From JALQXV01 sp964540445 (GTDB lineage: Bacteria > Patescibacteriota > Saccharimonadia > Saccharimonadales > 2-12-FULL-41-12), in assembly GCA_964540445.1 (NCBI GenBank), contig CAZIMF010000042.1, positions 1 to 7,620 on the forward strand: a stretch of 7,620 nt of DNA, read 5' to 3'. Below are positions 1-5,188 of the stretch, one piece after another. The position numbers and the translations under genes are program-made. The notes beneath the pieces were generated by a model. That model searched no databases. It was not told where the DNA came from and was given only the letters and a program-made list of their open reading frames with translations. How positions within the stretch are numbered: the stretch's first letter is position 1; every line of letters starts with the position of its first letter.

Positions 1-52
1 CAGGACACCCTGCTTAAAAGGCAGGTGCTCTAACCGGCTGAGCTATGGGCCC
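1..52 (-). tRNA. tRNA-Lys (anticodon UUU), 3' part cut by window edge
   Basis: On the minus strand the gene starts at 52 with acceptor strand GGGCCCA (52-46), then UA, D-stem GCTC (43-40), D-loop, D-stem GAGC (30-27), anticodon stem CCTGC (25-21), loop CTTTTAA (20-14) and closing stem GCAGG (13-9). The anticodon at 18-16 is TTT, which reads lysine AAA/AAG. A five-base variable loop GTGTC (8-4) follows, and the T-stem begins just before the window ends, so the T-arm and 3' acceptor strand are not visible. The cloverleaf portion that can be seen is fully paired. It is probably transcribed from the promoter near 206-233, whose transcript would first cross the degenerate copy at 153-173. Confidence 0.93.
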
Positions 53-173
53 ACGTGGTGGGAAGATAATCCGGTTGTTATTTGTTAAAGAAATTTATTA
101 CCAGCCGATTAGAGCACTATCGTGCTTATACCTAATTTTGCAGCAAGCTGCGCCGGCTGAGCTATGGGCCCAC
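34..173 (-). repeat. Partial tandem duplication of the tRNA-Lys 5' end
   Basis: Positions 34-54 and 153-173 are identical over 21 bases and lie 119 bases apart. They cover the acceptor 5' strand, the first D-stem strand, part of the D-loop, and two bases of leader. The leader upstream of both copies also shares AATCCGGT (68-75 and 184-191), so the duplication probably once included tRNA plus leader. After the 21 bases the second copy diverges at once and has no anticodon arm, T-arm or matching acceptor strand. It is therefore a tRNA fragment or pseudogene and not a second functional tRNA. Confidence 0.8.
102..159 (-). other. Three-way-junction-like structured element with tRNA D-arm fragments
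   Basis: An outer stem pairs CAGCCG (102-107) with CGGCTG (154-159). Inside it are two hairpins. One is ATTAG (108-112)/CTAAT (132-136) stacked on AGCAC (113-117)/GTGCT (122-126), with loop TATC and a one-sided bulge at 127-131. The other is GCAG (140-143)/CTGC (148-151) with loop CAAG. On the plus strand, 102-117 also matches the tRNA-Lys D-arm region (minus 40-25) at 15 of 16 bases, so it is an inverted copy. The helices are read directly from the sequence. Whether the element works as RNA, as a recombination scar, or at all is unknown. The strand is given for the presumed tRNA leader transcript. Confidence 0.5.
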
Positions 174-205
174 AATGAGTAGGAATCCGGTGAATAACTT
201 CTTAT

Positions 206-233
206 ATTATGCTTATTTTGACAAAAATGTCAA
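206..233 (-). promoter_or_regulatory. Predicted sigma-70-type promoter for tRNA-Lys
   Basis: On the minus strand a perfect -35 TTGACA (233-228) is followed after 16 bp by CATAAT (211-206), five of six to the -10 consensus. Transcription would start near 199 and run toward the tRNA at 52. The -35 forms one arm of the palindrome TTGACA-AAAA-TGTCAA (218-233), whose other arm offers a perfect -35 to the opposite strand. Confidence 0.55.
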
Positions 234-246
234 TTGAGTTTGTACT
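218..246 (+). promoter_or_regulatory. Possible plus-strand promoter upstream of the 348 gene
   Basis: TTGACA (218-223), 17 bp, then TGTACT (241-246). The -35 is perfect but the -10 matches at only four of six and lacks the conserved second-position A. An alternative is TTGTAA (254-259), 17 bp, TATGCT (277-282), four of six in each hexamer. Either could drive the two membrane-protein genes downstream. Which one is used cannot be decided from sequence. Confidence 0.3.
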
Positions 247-347
247 GGTGAACTTGTAAAAAGACAGGGAGCATATTATGCTTATGGCAAAGTATCATAG
301 AGATTAAATAAAAATTCAATAAATAGAACCAAAGGAACTTAATTACC

Positions 348-1109
348 ATGCGCAACTTACTGAACTTTGCCCAAGCAGCAAACGATCAGCTTATTATTAC
401 TGGCGGCCCGCAGAGCACGGGTGCTGAACCAACTACTACCACGACCACCCTAACCACTCAACAAGCCCAGACGGCCAGCACTATTGGTGCTGGTGTTGGT
501 ATCGCTATATTTATATTCAGTATTGTAGCTCTTGTATTTTTTATCATGGCGTTAGTCCACTTAATTAAAAATCCGAATGTACCCAACCGAACCCTCTGGA
601 TTGTGTTATGCGTCTTATTTGGCGGTCTGGCTGGCTTTATTTATTACGTTGGTCCACGGCGTTCATTCGATAAAGCAAATCATTCTTCAGCTCCGGCTGG
701 TGCGCCTGGACAGCCAGCTCCGTATCAAGGCCCGGTAGCACAAACGCAACCGGTACAAGCGCCACAGTTCACAGCTCCTGCCGCTCCAAGCCAACCTTCG
801 CCAGCTCCTGCACCGACTCCAGATTTTGTAACTGCCGAACCAACTCCGGTTGCTCCCCCTACGGTTGCCCAGCCTGCACCTGAAGTAGCAGTTGCGCCAG
901 ACAATTCAATGCAATTACCTCAAGATTCAAATGTAAATTCTTCAAGCACTTTTCAGCCAACAATCCCCCAGCAAGATCAACCTGCTGCACCGCAAGTGTT
1001 TGAGCCGCAACCACCTCAAGACGTTGCACCAGCACCTATGCCAGCAGCGGCACCGTCTGAAGATAATTCAAATTGGCCTAACCCGCAAAATCCAACCTCC
1101 CAGGCCTAG
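348..1109 (+). CDS. Membrane protein, PLDc_N-like helical hairpin with Pro/Ala/Gln-rich tail
   Basis: This gene encodes 253 residues. A Thr-rich N-terminal segment (about 22-46, with a run of Thr) precedes two predicted membrane helices, roughly 47-71 and 82-101. The second helix and its surroundings (H-L-I-K-N-P, then GGLAGFIYY-x-GPRR at about 92-105) resemble the PLDc_N module, a two-helix domain found at the N terminus of cardiolipin synthases and on many small membrane proteins. No phospholipase HKD motif is present, so enzymatic activity is not expected. Residues 113-253 are low-complexity Pro/Ala/Gln/Val with many PxPxP-like stretches, probably disordered and exposed at the cell surface or in the cytoplasm. 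An AAAGGA Shine-Dalgarno sequence (331-336) lies 11 bases before the ATG. The next gene starts 8 bases after the stop and has a similar membrane-plus-Pro-tail design, so the two are probably co-transcribed. Specific function unknown. Confidence 0.85.
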   Translation: MRNLLNFAQAANDQLIITGGPQSTGAEPTTTTTTLTTQQAQTASTIGAGVGIAIFIFSIVALVFFIMALVHLIKNPNVPNRTLWIVLCVLFGGLAGFIYYVGPRRSFDKANHSSAPAGAPGQPAPYQGPVAQTQPVQAPQFTAPAAPSQPSPAPAPTPDFVTAEPTPVAPPTVAQPAPEVAVAPDNSMQLPQDSNVNSSSTFQPTIPQQDQPAAPQVFEPQPPQDVAPAPMPAAAPSEDNSNWPNPQNPTSQA

Positions 1110-1117
1110 GGTCAACA

Positions 1118-1648
1118 ATGCAGAACCGCGATCCACTTGTTCAGACATTACTATCTTTCTTTGTACCGTTCTACGTGATCTACTGGTCGCATGTTACGGC
1201 AAAGGAAATAGAAAGAACATACAACCAAAAGGCACCCAACATACTGCTATTACTGGCACCGATAGTAATTATTGGTCTTGCAATTATCACCTTATTTAGC
1301 GGAGGCATATTTGCTAGTGGCGACACCGGTGATTTTGCAGCCGGACTCGGCTTCTTTTTCTTGCTACTGCTTCTCTTTCCGGTGAGCATAATTCTTTCTC
1401 TCATTTATTATTATCAGTTTGGAGGAAACGTAGAAAAAATAAGTGGCCCATCGGTTAGTCGCCTCTTAACTGTCGTACTTTTCTGGTTGTTCTCGCCTGC
1501 AGGTGTTTATATTATCCAGGATAAATTAAATACACTTGGTCAAACTCCGCAAAACTTTCAACCACAGTCTCCAGTCGGACCGCAACAGCAAATCAATGGC
1601 CCACCACCTCCGCCTTCGCCGCCCCAAAGTCCAATTATCCAGCGCTAG
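1118..1648 (+). CDS. DUF4234-like multi-helix membrane protein with Pro-rich C terminus
   Basis: This gene encodes 176 residues. The N terminus MQNRDP followed by a hydrophobic stretch with F-Y-V-I-Y-W and then T-A-K-E-I-E (about 5-32) resembles the opening of DUF4234 membrane proteins (R-x-P, hydrophobic, G-x-Y-x-x-Y-W, T-K-E-x). Predicted helices lie at roughly 7-24, 42-62, 74-98 and 114-133. The tail (about 140-176) is Gln/Pro-rich and includes a run of five prolines. The family has no established biochemical role. The ATG at 1118 follows a weak AGGG at the stop codon of the upstream gene (gap 8 bases), which suggests translational coupling. Its stop TAG (1646-1648) shares the palindrome CTAG with the stop of the convergent minus-strand gene. 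The DUF4234 link is by eye and moderate; membrane protein is secure. Confidence 0.82.
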   Translation: MQNRDPLVQTLLSFFVPFYVIYWSHVTAKEIERTYNQKAPNILLLLAPIVIIGLAIITLFSGGIFASGDTGDFAAGLGFFFLLLLLFPVSIILSLIYYYQFGGNVEKISGPSVSRLLTVVLFWLFSPAGVYIIQDKLNTLGQTPQNFQPQSPVGPQQQINGPPPPPSPPQSPIIQR

Positions 1649-2124
1649 TGGGACTTTTTGTGATGCTCTTTGTGAGCTTTAGGGTAACTCATCCAGGCAC
1701 TCAGTAAACCTGAAATAGAGGCTGCGACTACAATGATACTTTTATAGGCTGACAGCTGGTTATTTGTCGCTGATTGCAGCAGTTCGTTTAATGCAGGAAC
1801 AAGCGGGCTAACAAGTATGATAGTCAGCGCGACTACCAATAACACGGGTACTGCTTCGATAACCATTTGTGACTTTGCAACCCGGTTTCGTAAAAATAAT
1901 ATAGTCAACAACAACGGTAGAATCAGCAAGACAATCTGTACCATTCGAAATTCTGGCAAATGTAAGATAGAACTAATCAGGCTATACACATCAACACTGG
2001 CTTCATTCGCTAAAAGTTGGCCGATAAGCAGGCTCAAAAATGCAATACTTGAAGGCACACGAAGCAGCAACAGGCCAACCCAGCAGCCAGCTGTTATACC
2101 GCTAAGGATAAGCAGTTCGTTCAT
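1645..2124 (-). CDS. Hypothetical multi-helix membrane protein with His/Lys-rich C-terminal tail
   Basis: This gene encodes 159 residues. I do not recognise the family. Hydrophobic segments at about 4-21, 24-40, 61-78, 88-108 and 127-146 indicate four or five membrane helices, with few charged residues between them. The last eleven residues (KAHKEHHKKSH) are strongly basic and contain four histidines, so they could bind a metal or an acidic surface. It is the promoter-distal gene of the minus-strand cluster, 39 bases after the DUF192 gene. There is no clear Shine-Dalgarno sequence before its ATG, and no good promoter in the gap, so it probably depends on read-through from upstream. Its stop codon overlaps that of the convergent plus-strand gene, leaving no space for a terminator. 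Confidence 0.75.
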   Translation of the reverse strand: MNELLILSGITAGCWVGLLLLRVPSSIAFLSLLIGQLLANEASVDVYSLISSILHLPEFRMVQIVLLILPLLLTILFLRNRVAKSQMVIEAVPVLLVVALTIILVSPLVPALNELLQSATNNQLSAYKSIIVVAASISGLLSAWMSYPKAHKEHHKKSH

Positions 2125-2163
2125 ACGATTACTGTACCATGAAGCAGCAGTTGGTGTAAGAAG

Positions 2164-2685
2164 TTAAAATGTAAGTTGATCGCCAATCGCTAGCTGTAAT
2201 GTAGCTGCATCGCCACTGTTTAATTCAATCACGTAGGTTGTGTTGTCGGCACAAAACGTATTTGGGTACGTTGCTGGGCTAAGATTTTGTTCAATTTTAA
2301 TAATTTTTTTAGTCTGATCAAGCCATATAATATCAAGGTTAAAATGCATATCTTTCATCCACATGCACCGCTGTTCTGAACCATCAAAGACAAAGAGCAT
2401 CCCCGTACGTGCAGGCAAACTATCGCGGTCTGATAAACCTTTAATTTGTTTTTGCGGAGTGTCAGCTTGCTCTAGTACATAGCAGTTTTCTTGCACCAAT
2501 AAACCATTACAGTCACTTGTTTTGGGTTTTGAAGAGACTGTATTCCCAACCGTGGGAGCCTCAACATGCTTACTAATAAAAATAATTGCAGCCAAGAAAA
2601 GCAAGGCTACTGCTAACCCCAAAAGCGCTCGGCTACGCGCCGACTTTGTCTTTTTTGCGGTTTCCTTTGGCGTTTTGTTCGACAT
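2164..2685 (-). CDS. Membrane-anchored DUF192 (UPF0127) family protein
   Basis: This gene encodes 173 residues from the ATG at 2685; an in-frame TTG at 2691 would add two. A Lys-rich cytoplasmic start (about 1-19) is followed by one membrane helix (about 20-38) without a lipoprotein cysteine box, then a linker and a DUF192 domain (about 66-173) on the outer side. The family pattern is clear: an L-E-x-A-D-T-P-x-x-Q-x-x-G-L segment, GMLFVFD (95-101), C-M-W-M-K (107-111) and L-D-I-I-W-L-D. DUF192 is widespread and often exported, and its function is not established. Four cysteines (about 59, 68, 107, 145) could form disulfides. The start lies 53 bases inside the 3' end of rimK, so it is translationally coupled to rimK. 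Start choice rests on ATG over TTG; the Shine-Dalgarno signal is weak for both. Confidence 0.88.
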   Translation of the reverse strand: MSNKTPKETAKKTKSARSRALLGLAVALLFLAAIIFISKHVEAPTVGNTVSSKPKTSDCNGLLVQENCYVLEQADTPQKQIKGLSDRDSLPARTGMLFVFDGSEQRCMWMKDMHFNLDIIWLDQTKKIIKIEQNLSPATYPNTFCADNTTYVIELNSGDAATLQLAIGDQLTF

Positions 2686-3535
2686 ACTCAATTATCTTAC
2701 CAGCTACATTGCGTCCTGTAACTTTTTCAATAACAAAGCCAGGGCTAGAATTTACTTCTAAGACGAGTGGTCCTCGATCTGACCGCATAATATCCACACC
2801 GCAGATAGGTAGTCCCATGGTCTTAGCTGCTTTTAGCACAGTCTTTCGCTCTTCTTCAGTTAATTTCACGGCGGTGCCCTTGCCTCCTTGGTGAATATTA
2901 GAACGAAAATCATCATCAAGGCTTTGCCGCTGCATACTGGCAACTACCTTTCCACCTACAACCATCGCACGTATATCGGTTCCACCAGATTCTTCAACAT
3001 ATTCTTGTACGAGAAAACTTACGCCTTCGACATAAAATGCCTGCATAACAGCTTGGGCAGCTTTCTTTGTCTCGGCCAGTACTACGCCATTCCCATGGGT
3101 TCCTCGTGCCACCTTAATAATCAAAGGTGTACCGCCAGCCTGTTCAACCACATCGTCTAAGTCTGCTGTTTCTCGGGCAAAGACGGTTTTTGGTATTCCA
3201 ACGCCACTGCGCGCCAGTAACTGGATGCTTCGCAGCTTATCTCTGGCACGAACAATTGCAATCGAACTGGAGGTTGTGTACACACCCTGCATCTCAAATT
3301 GGCGAACCACCGACGTGCCATATTTTGTTAAACTCGCAGCAATCCTTGGGATAACCGCATCAAAATTACTTAGTTTTTTTCCTCTATAATGAATTTCTGG
3401 AATACCGCTTTCGAGTGTCATGTAACACTTAGCGTAATTGATAATTCTTACTTCATGACCACGCAATAGTGCTTCTTCTTTTAAGCGGCGGGTTGAATAA
3501 TTAGCAGGACCTTTTGATAGAATTGCGATGCGCAT
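2633..3535 (-). CDS. rimK: RimK, ATP-grasp glutamate ligase (ribosomal protein S6 modification)
   Basis: This gene encodes 300 residues, the same length as E. coli RimK, and the two appear collinear. RimK uses ATP to form an acyl phosphate and adds Glu residues to a protein C terminus, classically ribosomal protein S6, in the cytoplasm. Visible landmarks are the N-terminal pre-ATP-grasp fold with P-R-I-A (63-66), the D-K pair with K100, the ATP-binding K141 followed by the glycine-rich R-G-T-H-G-N-G loop (144-150), the Q-E-Y-V hinge (177-180), D-I-R (187-189), F-R-S-N-I-H-Q-G-G (210-218), and the metal-binding D248, E260 and N262 in G-V-D-I-M and L-E-V-N-S-S-P-G. All expected catalytic positions are intact. 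An AAAGGG Shine-Dalgarno sequence (3544-3549) sits 8 bases before the ATG, inside the end of the upstream ligase-protease gene. The gap to that gene is 2 bases. The basic tail after about 285 overlaps the DUF192 gene start. The true substrate in this organism (S6 or another protein) is not shown by sequence. Confidence 0.95.
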   Translation of the reverse strand: MRIAILSKGPANYSTRRLKEEALLRGHEVRIINYAKCYMTLESGIPEIHYRGKKLSNFDAVIPRIAASLTKYGTSVVRQFEMQGVYTTSSSIAIVRARDKLRSIQLLARSGVGIPKTVFARETADLDDVVEQAGGTPLIIKVARGTHGNGVVLAETKKAAQAVMQAFYVEGVSFLVQEYVEESGGTDIRAMVVGGKVVASMQRQSLDDDFRSNIHQGGKGTAVKLTEEERKTVLKAAKTMGLPICGVDIMRSDRGPLVLEVNSSPGFVIEKVTGRNVAGKIIEYVEQNAKGNRKKDKVGA

Positions 3536-3537
3536 GA

Positions 3538-4947
3538 TTATTGCCCTTTGTCTAGAGAATTTAATTCTTTTTTTAACCTGTTCGCTCGGCTCTTTTCTTC
3601 TTGTATAAGCGGCGAGCCTTTGCTAACGTCAACTAAAAATTTATTTCTGAGTGTTGCTCGGCCGATGAGTATTGGATATAGTTTTTGGGAACGATTGGCC
3701 AGAGTAAATGTTGCCTTAATGGTGCGGCTAGCTAGTTTAATGCGTAGCTGGACTTTATAACGCAACTCTTTATCCCCGAATGAATTCGAGATTCGCGTTA
3801 ACGTATAATTGCCACTTGTAAAGACAACAACCTCCCCAGAGTACCATGGACTGTCCGTGTCGAAAAAGACACAGTGTAATTCTCCATCTATTTCTTTAAT
3901 TTCGCTACACCAGATTGATGAGCGATCGGCGCCTGTGTCAATCTTAGCTGGTACCTGTAAGTGTCCTAAATCAGGCAAATCTGCTAATTCAACTCTGCCA
4001 ATAATGTCCTTTTTAGATACCACGTCATTAGGAGGTGTGAAAATAAGCAGTTCTTGTATTGCATTGGCGTATGCCCGCATTTTTTTAGGCGCGAATGCTC
4101 CGGTTGGAAGTTGCGGAGCCCGATTTACTTCTAAAATATAGTGTTTTCCGGTGCGGTCATCAACTATTATGTCTACCCCTGCAATCTCGAGTTTTTCTAA
4201 TCTGGCAGCCGCTACTGCATCAGCTAAGATCTTTTTGTTGATTGTGCTCAGTTCAATAAGTTCTGCGTTACCGCCCTGCGAGGTATTTGTAAGATGGGAC
4301 TGGTTGTCACTGATTCTAAATAATGCAAGCCGCGGCTTATAGTTCAAAACAAGTATCCGATAATCACCCTTGCTACGAATATACTCCTGCGCAATCATAG
4401 CTACATTACGTTCGGCACAATCTTTGAGTACTAATTTTAGTTGTTGTTTGGATGATACGAGGTAGTTATCTCTGCCTTTTTTAGCTATATCCGCTTTTAG
4501 AATTAAGGGAAACTGCAGTAGATTAGCATTACTTTGCAGGACAGAACCAGGAGCATAGATTGTTCTAGCTACCGGTAAACCCTGGGCAACCCGTGCAAAT
4601 GAGCAAGCAAGCTTTCCCTTTCCTTGGGTTAACAAATACGTATCAGTAAATCGTACATGCTTGCTGTGTAAATAATGAGCAGCTGCAATCCCATACTCAA
4701 GCATCTTACCGACGGTCCGAAACAACACCAAATCAAAGTCAGCAATATCATACCCATCTTTTGCATGGTAAATTTGTGGTTTTGAATCCGCAGTATATAC
4801 CAAATCCGATAATGCACAGATCTTAATATCCACGTTTGGTTGCAGTAGTTGATCTAGTTCATCACGTAAACCATCCCAATTAAAACCCCTTAGGTTTTTT
4901 GGACGACCACTAACGAGCACCAGTATTTTTTTAGTTGTAACAGCCAT
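3538..4947 (-). CDS. RimK-like ATP-grasp ligase fused to RimB-like retropepsin (PF05618) domain
   Basis: This gene encodes 469 residues with two enzyme modules. Residues about 1-300 are a RimK-type ATP-grasp: F-R-T-V-G (76-80) corresponds to the P-R-I-A region of RimK, K112 lies near the K100 position, I-L-K-A-D (149-153) carries the ATP-binding Lys, Q-E-Y-I is at 187-190, D-Y-R-I at 195-198, N-T-S-Q-G-G at 221-226, and metal ligands sit in G-V-D-I-I (257-261) and L-E-V-N-R-A-P (272-278). The glycine-rich loop is divergent (A-K-K-G-R-D-N-Y), so substrate or nucleotide handling may differ. Residues about 314-445 match the PF05618 family (formerly DUF785, labelled ATP-dependent zinc protease, now viewed as retropepsin-like; the Pseudomonas member is RimB). 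The evidence is L-P-D-L-G then A-K-I-D-T-G-A (334-340) with the aspartic-protease D337, the R-I-S-N-S-F-G segment (385-391), and Y-P-I-L-I-G-R (424-430). The end is a charged helix. I infer a bifunctional enzyme that adds residues to a peptide or protein and trims them. It is the first gene after a consensus promoter and lies 2 bases from rimK. Confidence 0.9.
   Translation of the reverse strand: MAVTTKKILVLVSGRPKNLRGFNWDGLRDELDQLLQPNVDIKICALSDLVYTADSKPQIYHAKDGYDIADFDLVLFRTVGKMLEYGIAAAHYLHSKHVRFTDTYLLTQGKGKLACSFARVAQGLPVARTIYAPGSVLQSNANLLQFPLILKADIAKKGRDNYLVSSKQQLKLVLKDCAERNVAMIAQEYIRSKGDYRILVLNYKPRLALFRISDNQSHLTNTSQGGNAELIELSTINKKILADAVAAARLEKLEIAGVDIIVDDRTGKHYILEVNRAPQLPTGAFAPKKMRAYANAIQELLIFTPPNDVVSKKDIIGRVELADLPDLGHLQVPAKIDTGADRSSIWCSEIKEIDGELHCVFFDTDSPWYSGEVVVFTSGNYTLTRISNSFGDKELRYKVQLRIKLASRTIKATFTLANRSQKLYPILIGRATLRNKFLVDVSKGSPLIQEEKSRANRLKKELNSLDKGQ
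3544..3549 (-). promoter_or_regulatory. Shine-Dalgarno sequence of rimK
   Basis: AAAGGG on the minus strand, 8 bases before the rimK ATG (3535) and within the last codons of the ligase-protease gene. It shows that rimK has its own ribosome entry even though the genes are almost contiguous, in contrast to the first gene of the cluster, which has none. Confidence 0.7.
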
Positions 4948-4960
4948 AATGAATCAGCAT

Positions 4961-4989
4961 ATTATAGCAATATTACATACTAATGTCAA
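4961..4989 (-). promoter_or_regulatory. Perfect-consensus sigma-70-type promoter of the amidoligase cluster
   Basis: On the minus strand TTGACA (4989-4984), exactly 17 bp, then TATAAT (4966-4961). Both hexamers and the spacer length are ideal. The expected start is the A at about 4954, only 7 bases before the ATG at 4947, giving a near-leaderless mRNA without room for a Shine-Dalgarno sequence. The -35 begins 4 bases after the stop of the 38-residue gene. Confidence 0.85.
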
Positions 4990-4993
4990 TAAT

Positions 4994-5110
4994 TTACCCC
5001 TGTTGGGCATGCTTAACGCGCATATATGCAAAAAAGATGGCGGCGGCCAAAATGAGCACCAGTACGACAATCATAGTTATAAAGCCCGATTCGTTTTGTT
5101 TATGTTTCAT
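4994..5110 (-). CDS. Small single-helix membrane protein (38 aa), function unknown
   Basis: ATG at 5110 to TAA at 4994 on the minus strand encodes 38 residues. A short basic, polar start (MKHKQNESG) is followed by a strongly hydrophobic helix (about 10-29: F-I-T-M-I then V/L/I/A-rich, ending F-F-A-Y) and a basic tail (M-R-V-K-H-A-Q-Q-G). The charge pattern and clean transmembrane helix argue for a real gene, not chance. It lies 78 bases after dnaJ and just before the promoter at 4961-4989, filling an otherwise empty 240-base gap. A weak AGG precedes the ATG. The leader ending in Gly before a Phe recalls type IV prepilins, but the Glu at mature position 5 is absent. No family is recognised. 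Confidence 0.6.
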   Translation of the reverse strand: MKHKQNESGFITMIVVLVLILAAAIFFAYMRVKHAQQG

Positions 5111-5141
5111 TGCCTAAGGTGGTTAGAAAATACTAATGTTA

Positions 5142-5161
5142 CTGTATCTATAATAATACAG
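5142..5161 (-). repeat. Inverted repeat in the dnaJ 3' intergenic region
   Basis: CTGTAT (5142-5147) and ATACAG (5156-5161) form a perfect 6-bp stem around an 8-base AT-rich loop. It lies between dnaJ and the 38-residue gene. There is no T-tract on the minus-strand side, so it is not a convincing terminator. It may be an mRNA processing site, a weak operator, or chance in AT-rich DNA. Confidence 0.3.
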
Positions 5162-5188
5162 ATTGTTAAAATTTTGGATCTTTAGAAT

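Larger units (their letters stand above)
204..285 (+). repeat. Pair of 13-bp direct repeats
   Basis: ATATTATGCTTAT occurs at 204-216 and again, identical, at 273-285. The first copy contains the -10 of the minus-strand tRNA promoter. The second copy overlaps a possible plus-strand -10 and the ATG of a nine-codon mini-ORF (278-307). It could be a regulatory protein site or simply AT-rich promoter duplication. Confidence 0.5.

Noticed and set aside
102..171. A second complete tRNA on the minus strand
   Set aside because: The 5' half matches tRNA-Lys, but no anticodon arm, T-arm or complementary 3' acceptor strand follows; an intron is not supported.
1000..1299. 99-codon plus-strand ORF across the junction of the two membrane genes
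   Set aside because: It overlaps both better-supported genes in another frame and has no coherent composition.
2164..2685. Calling the DUF192 protein a lipoprotein
   Set aside because: No cysteine follows the membrane helix in a lipobox context; the first Cys is about 20 residues beyond it.
4994..5110. Calling the 38-residue protein a type IV pilin
   Set aside because: The leader and Gly-Phe boundary are suggestive, but the Glu at mature position 5 and any globular region are missing.
4949..5185. 78-codon plus-strand ORF over the intergenic gap
   Set aside because: It lies antisense to the cluster promoter and the 38-residue gene, has no recognisable domain or convincing helix pattern, and lacks a ribosome site.
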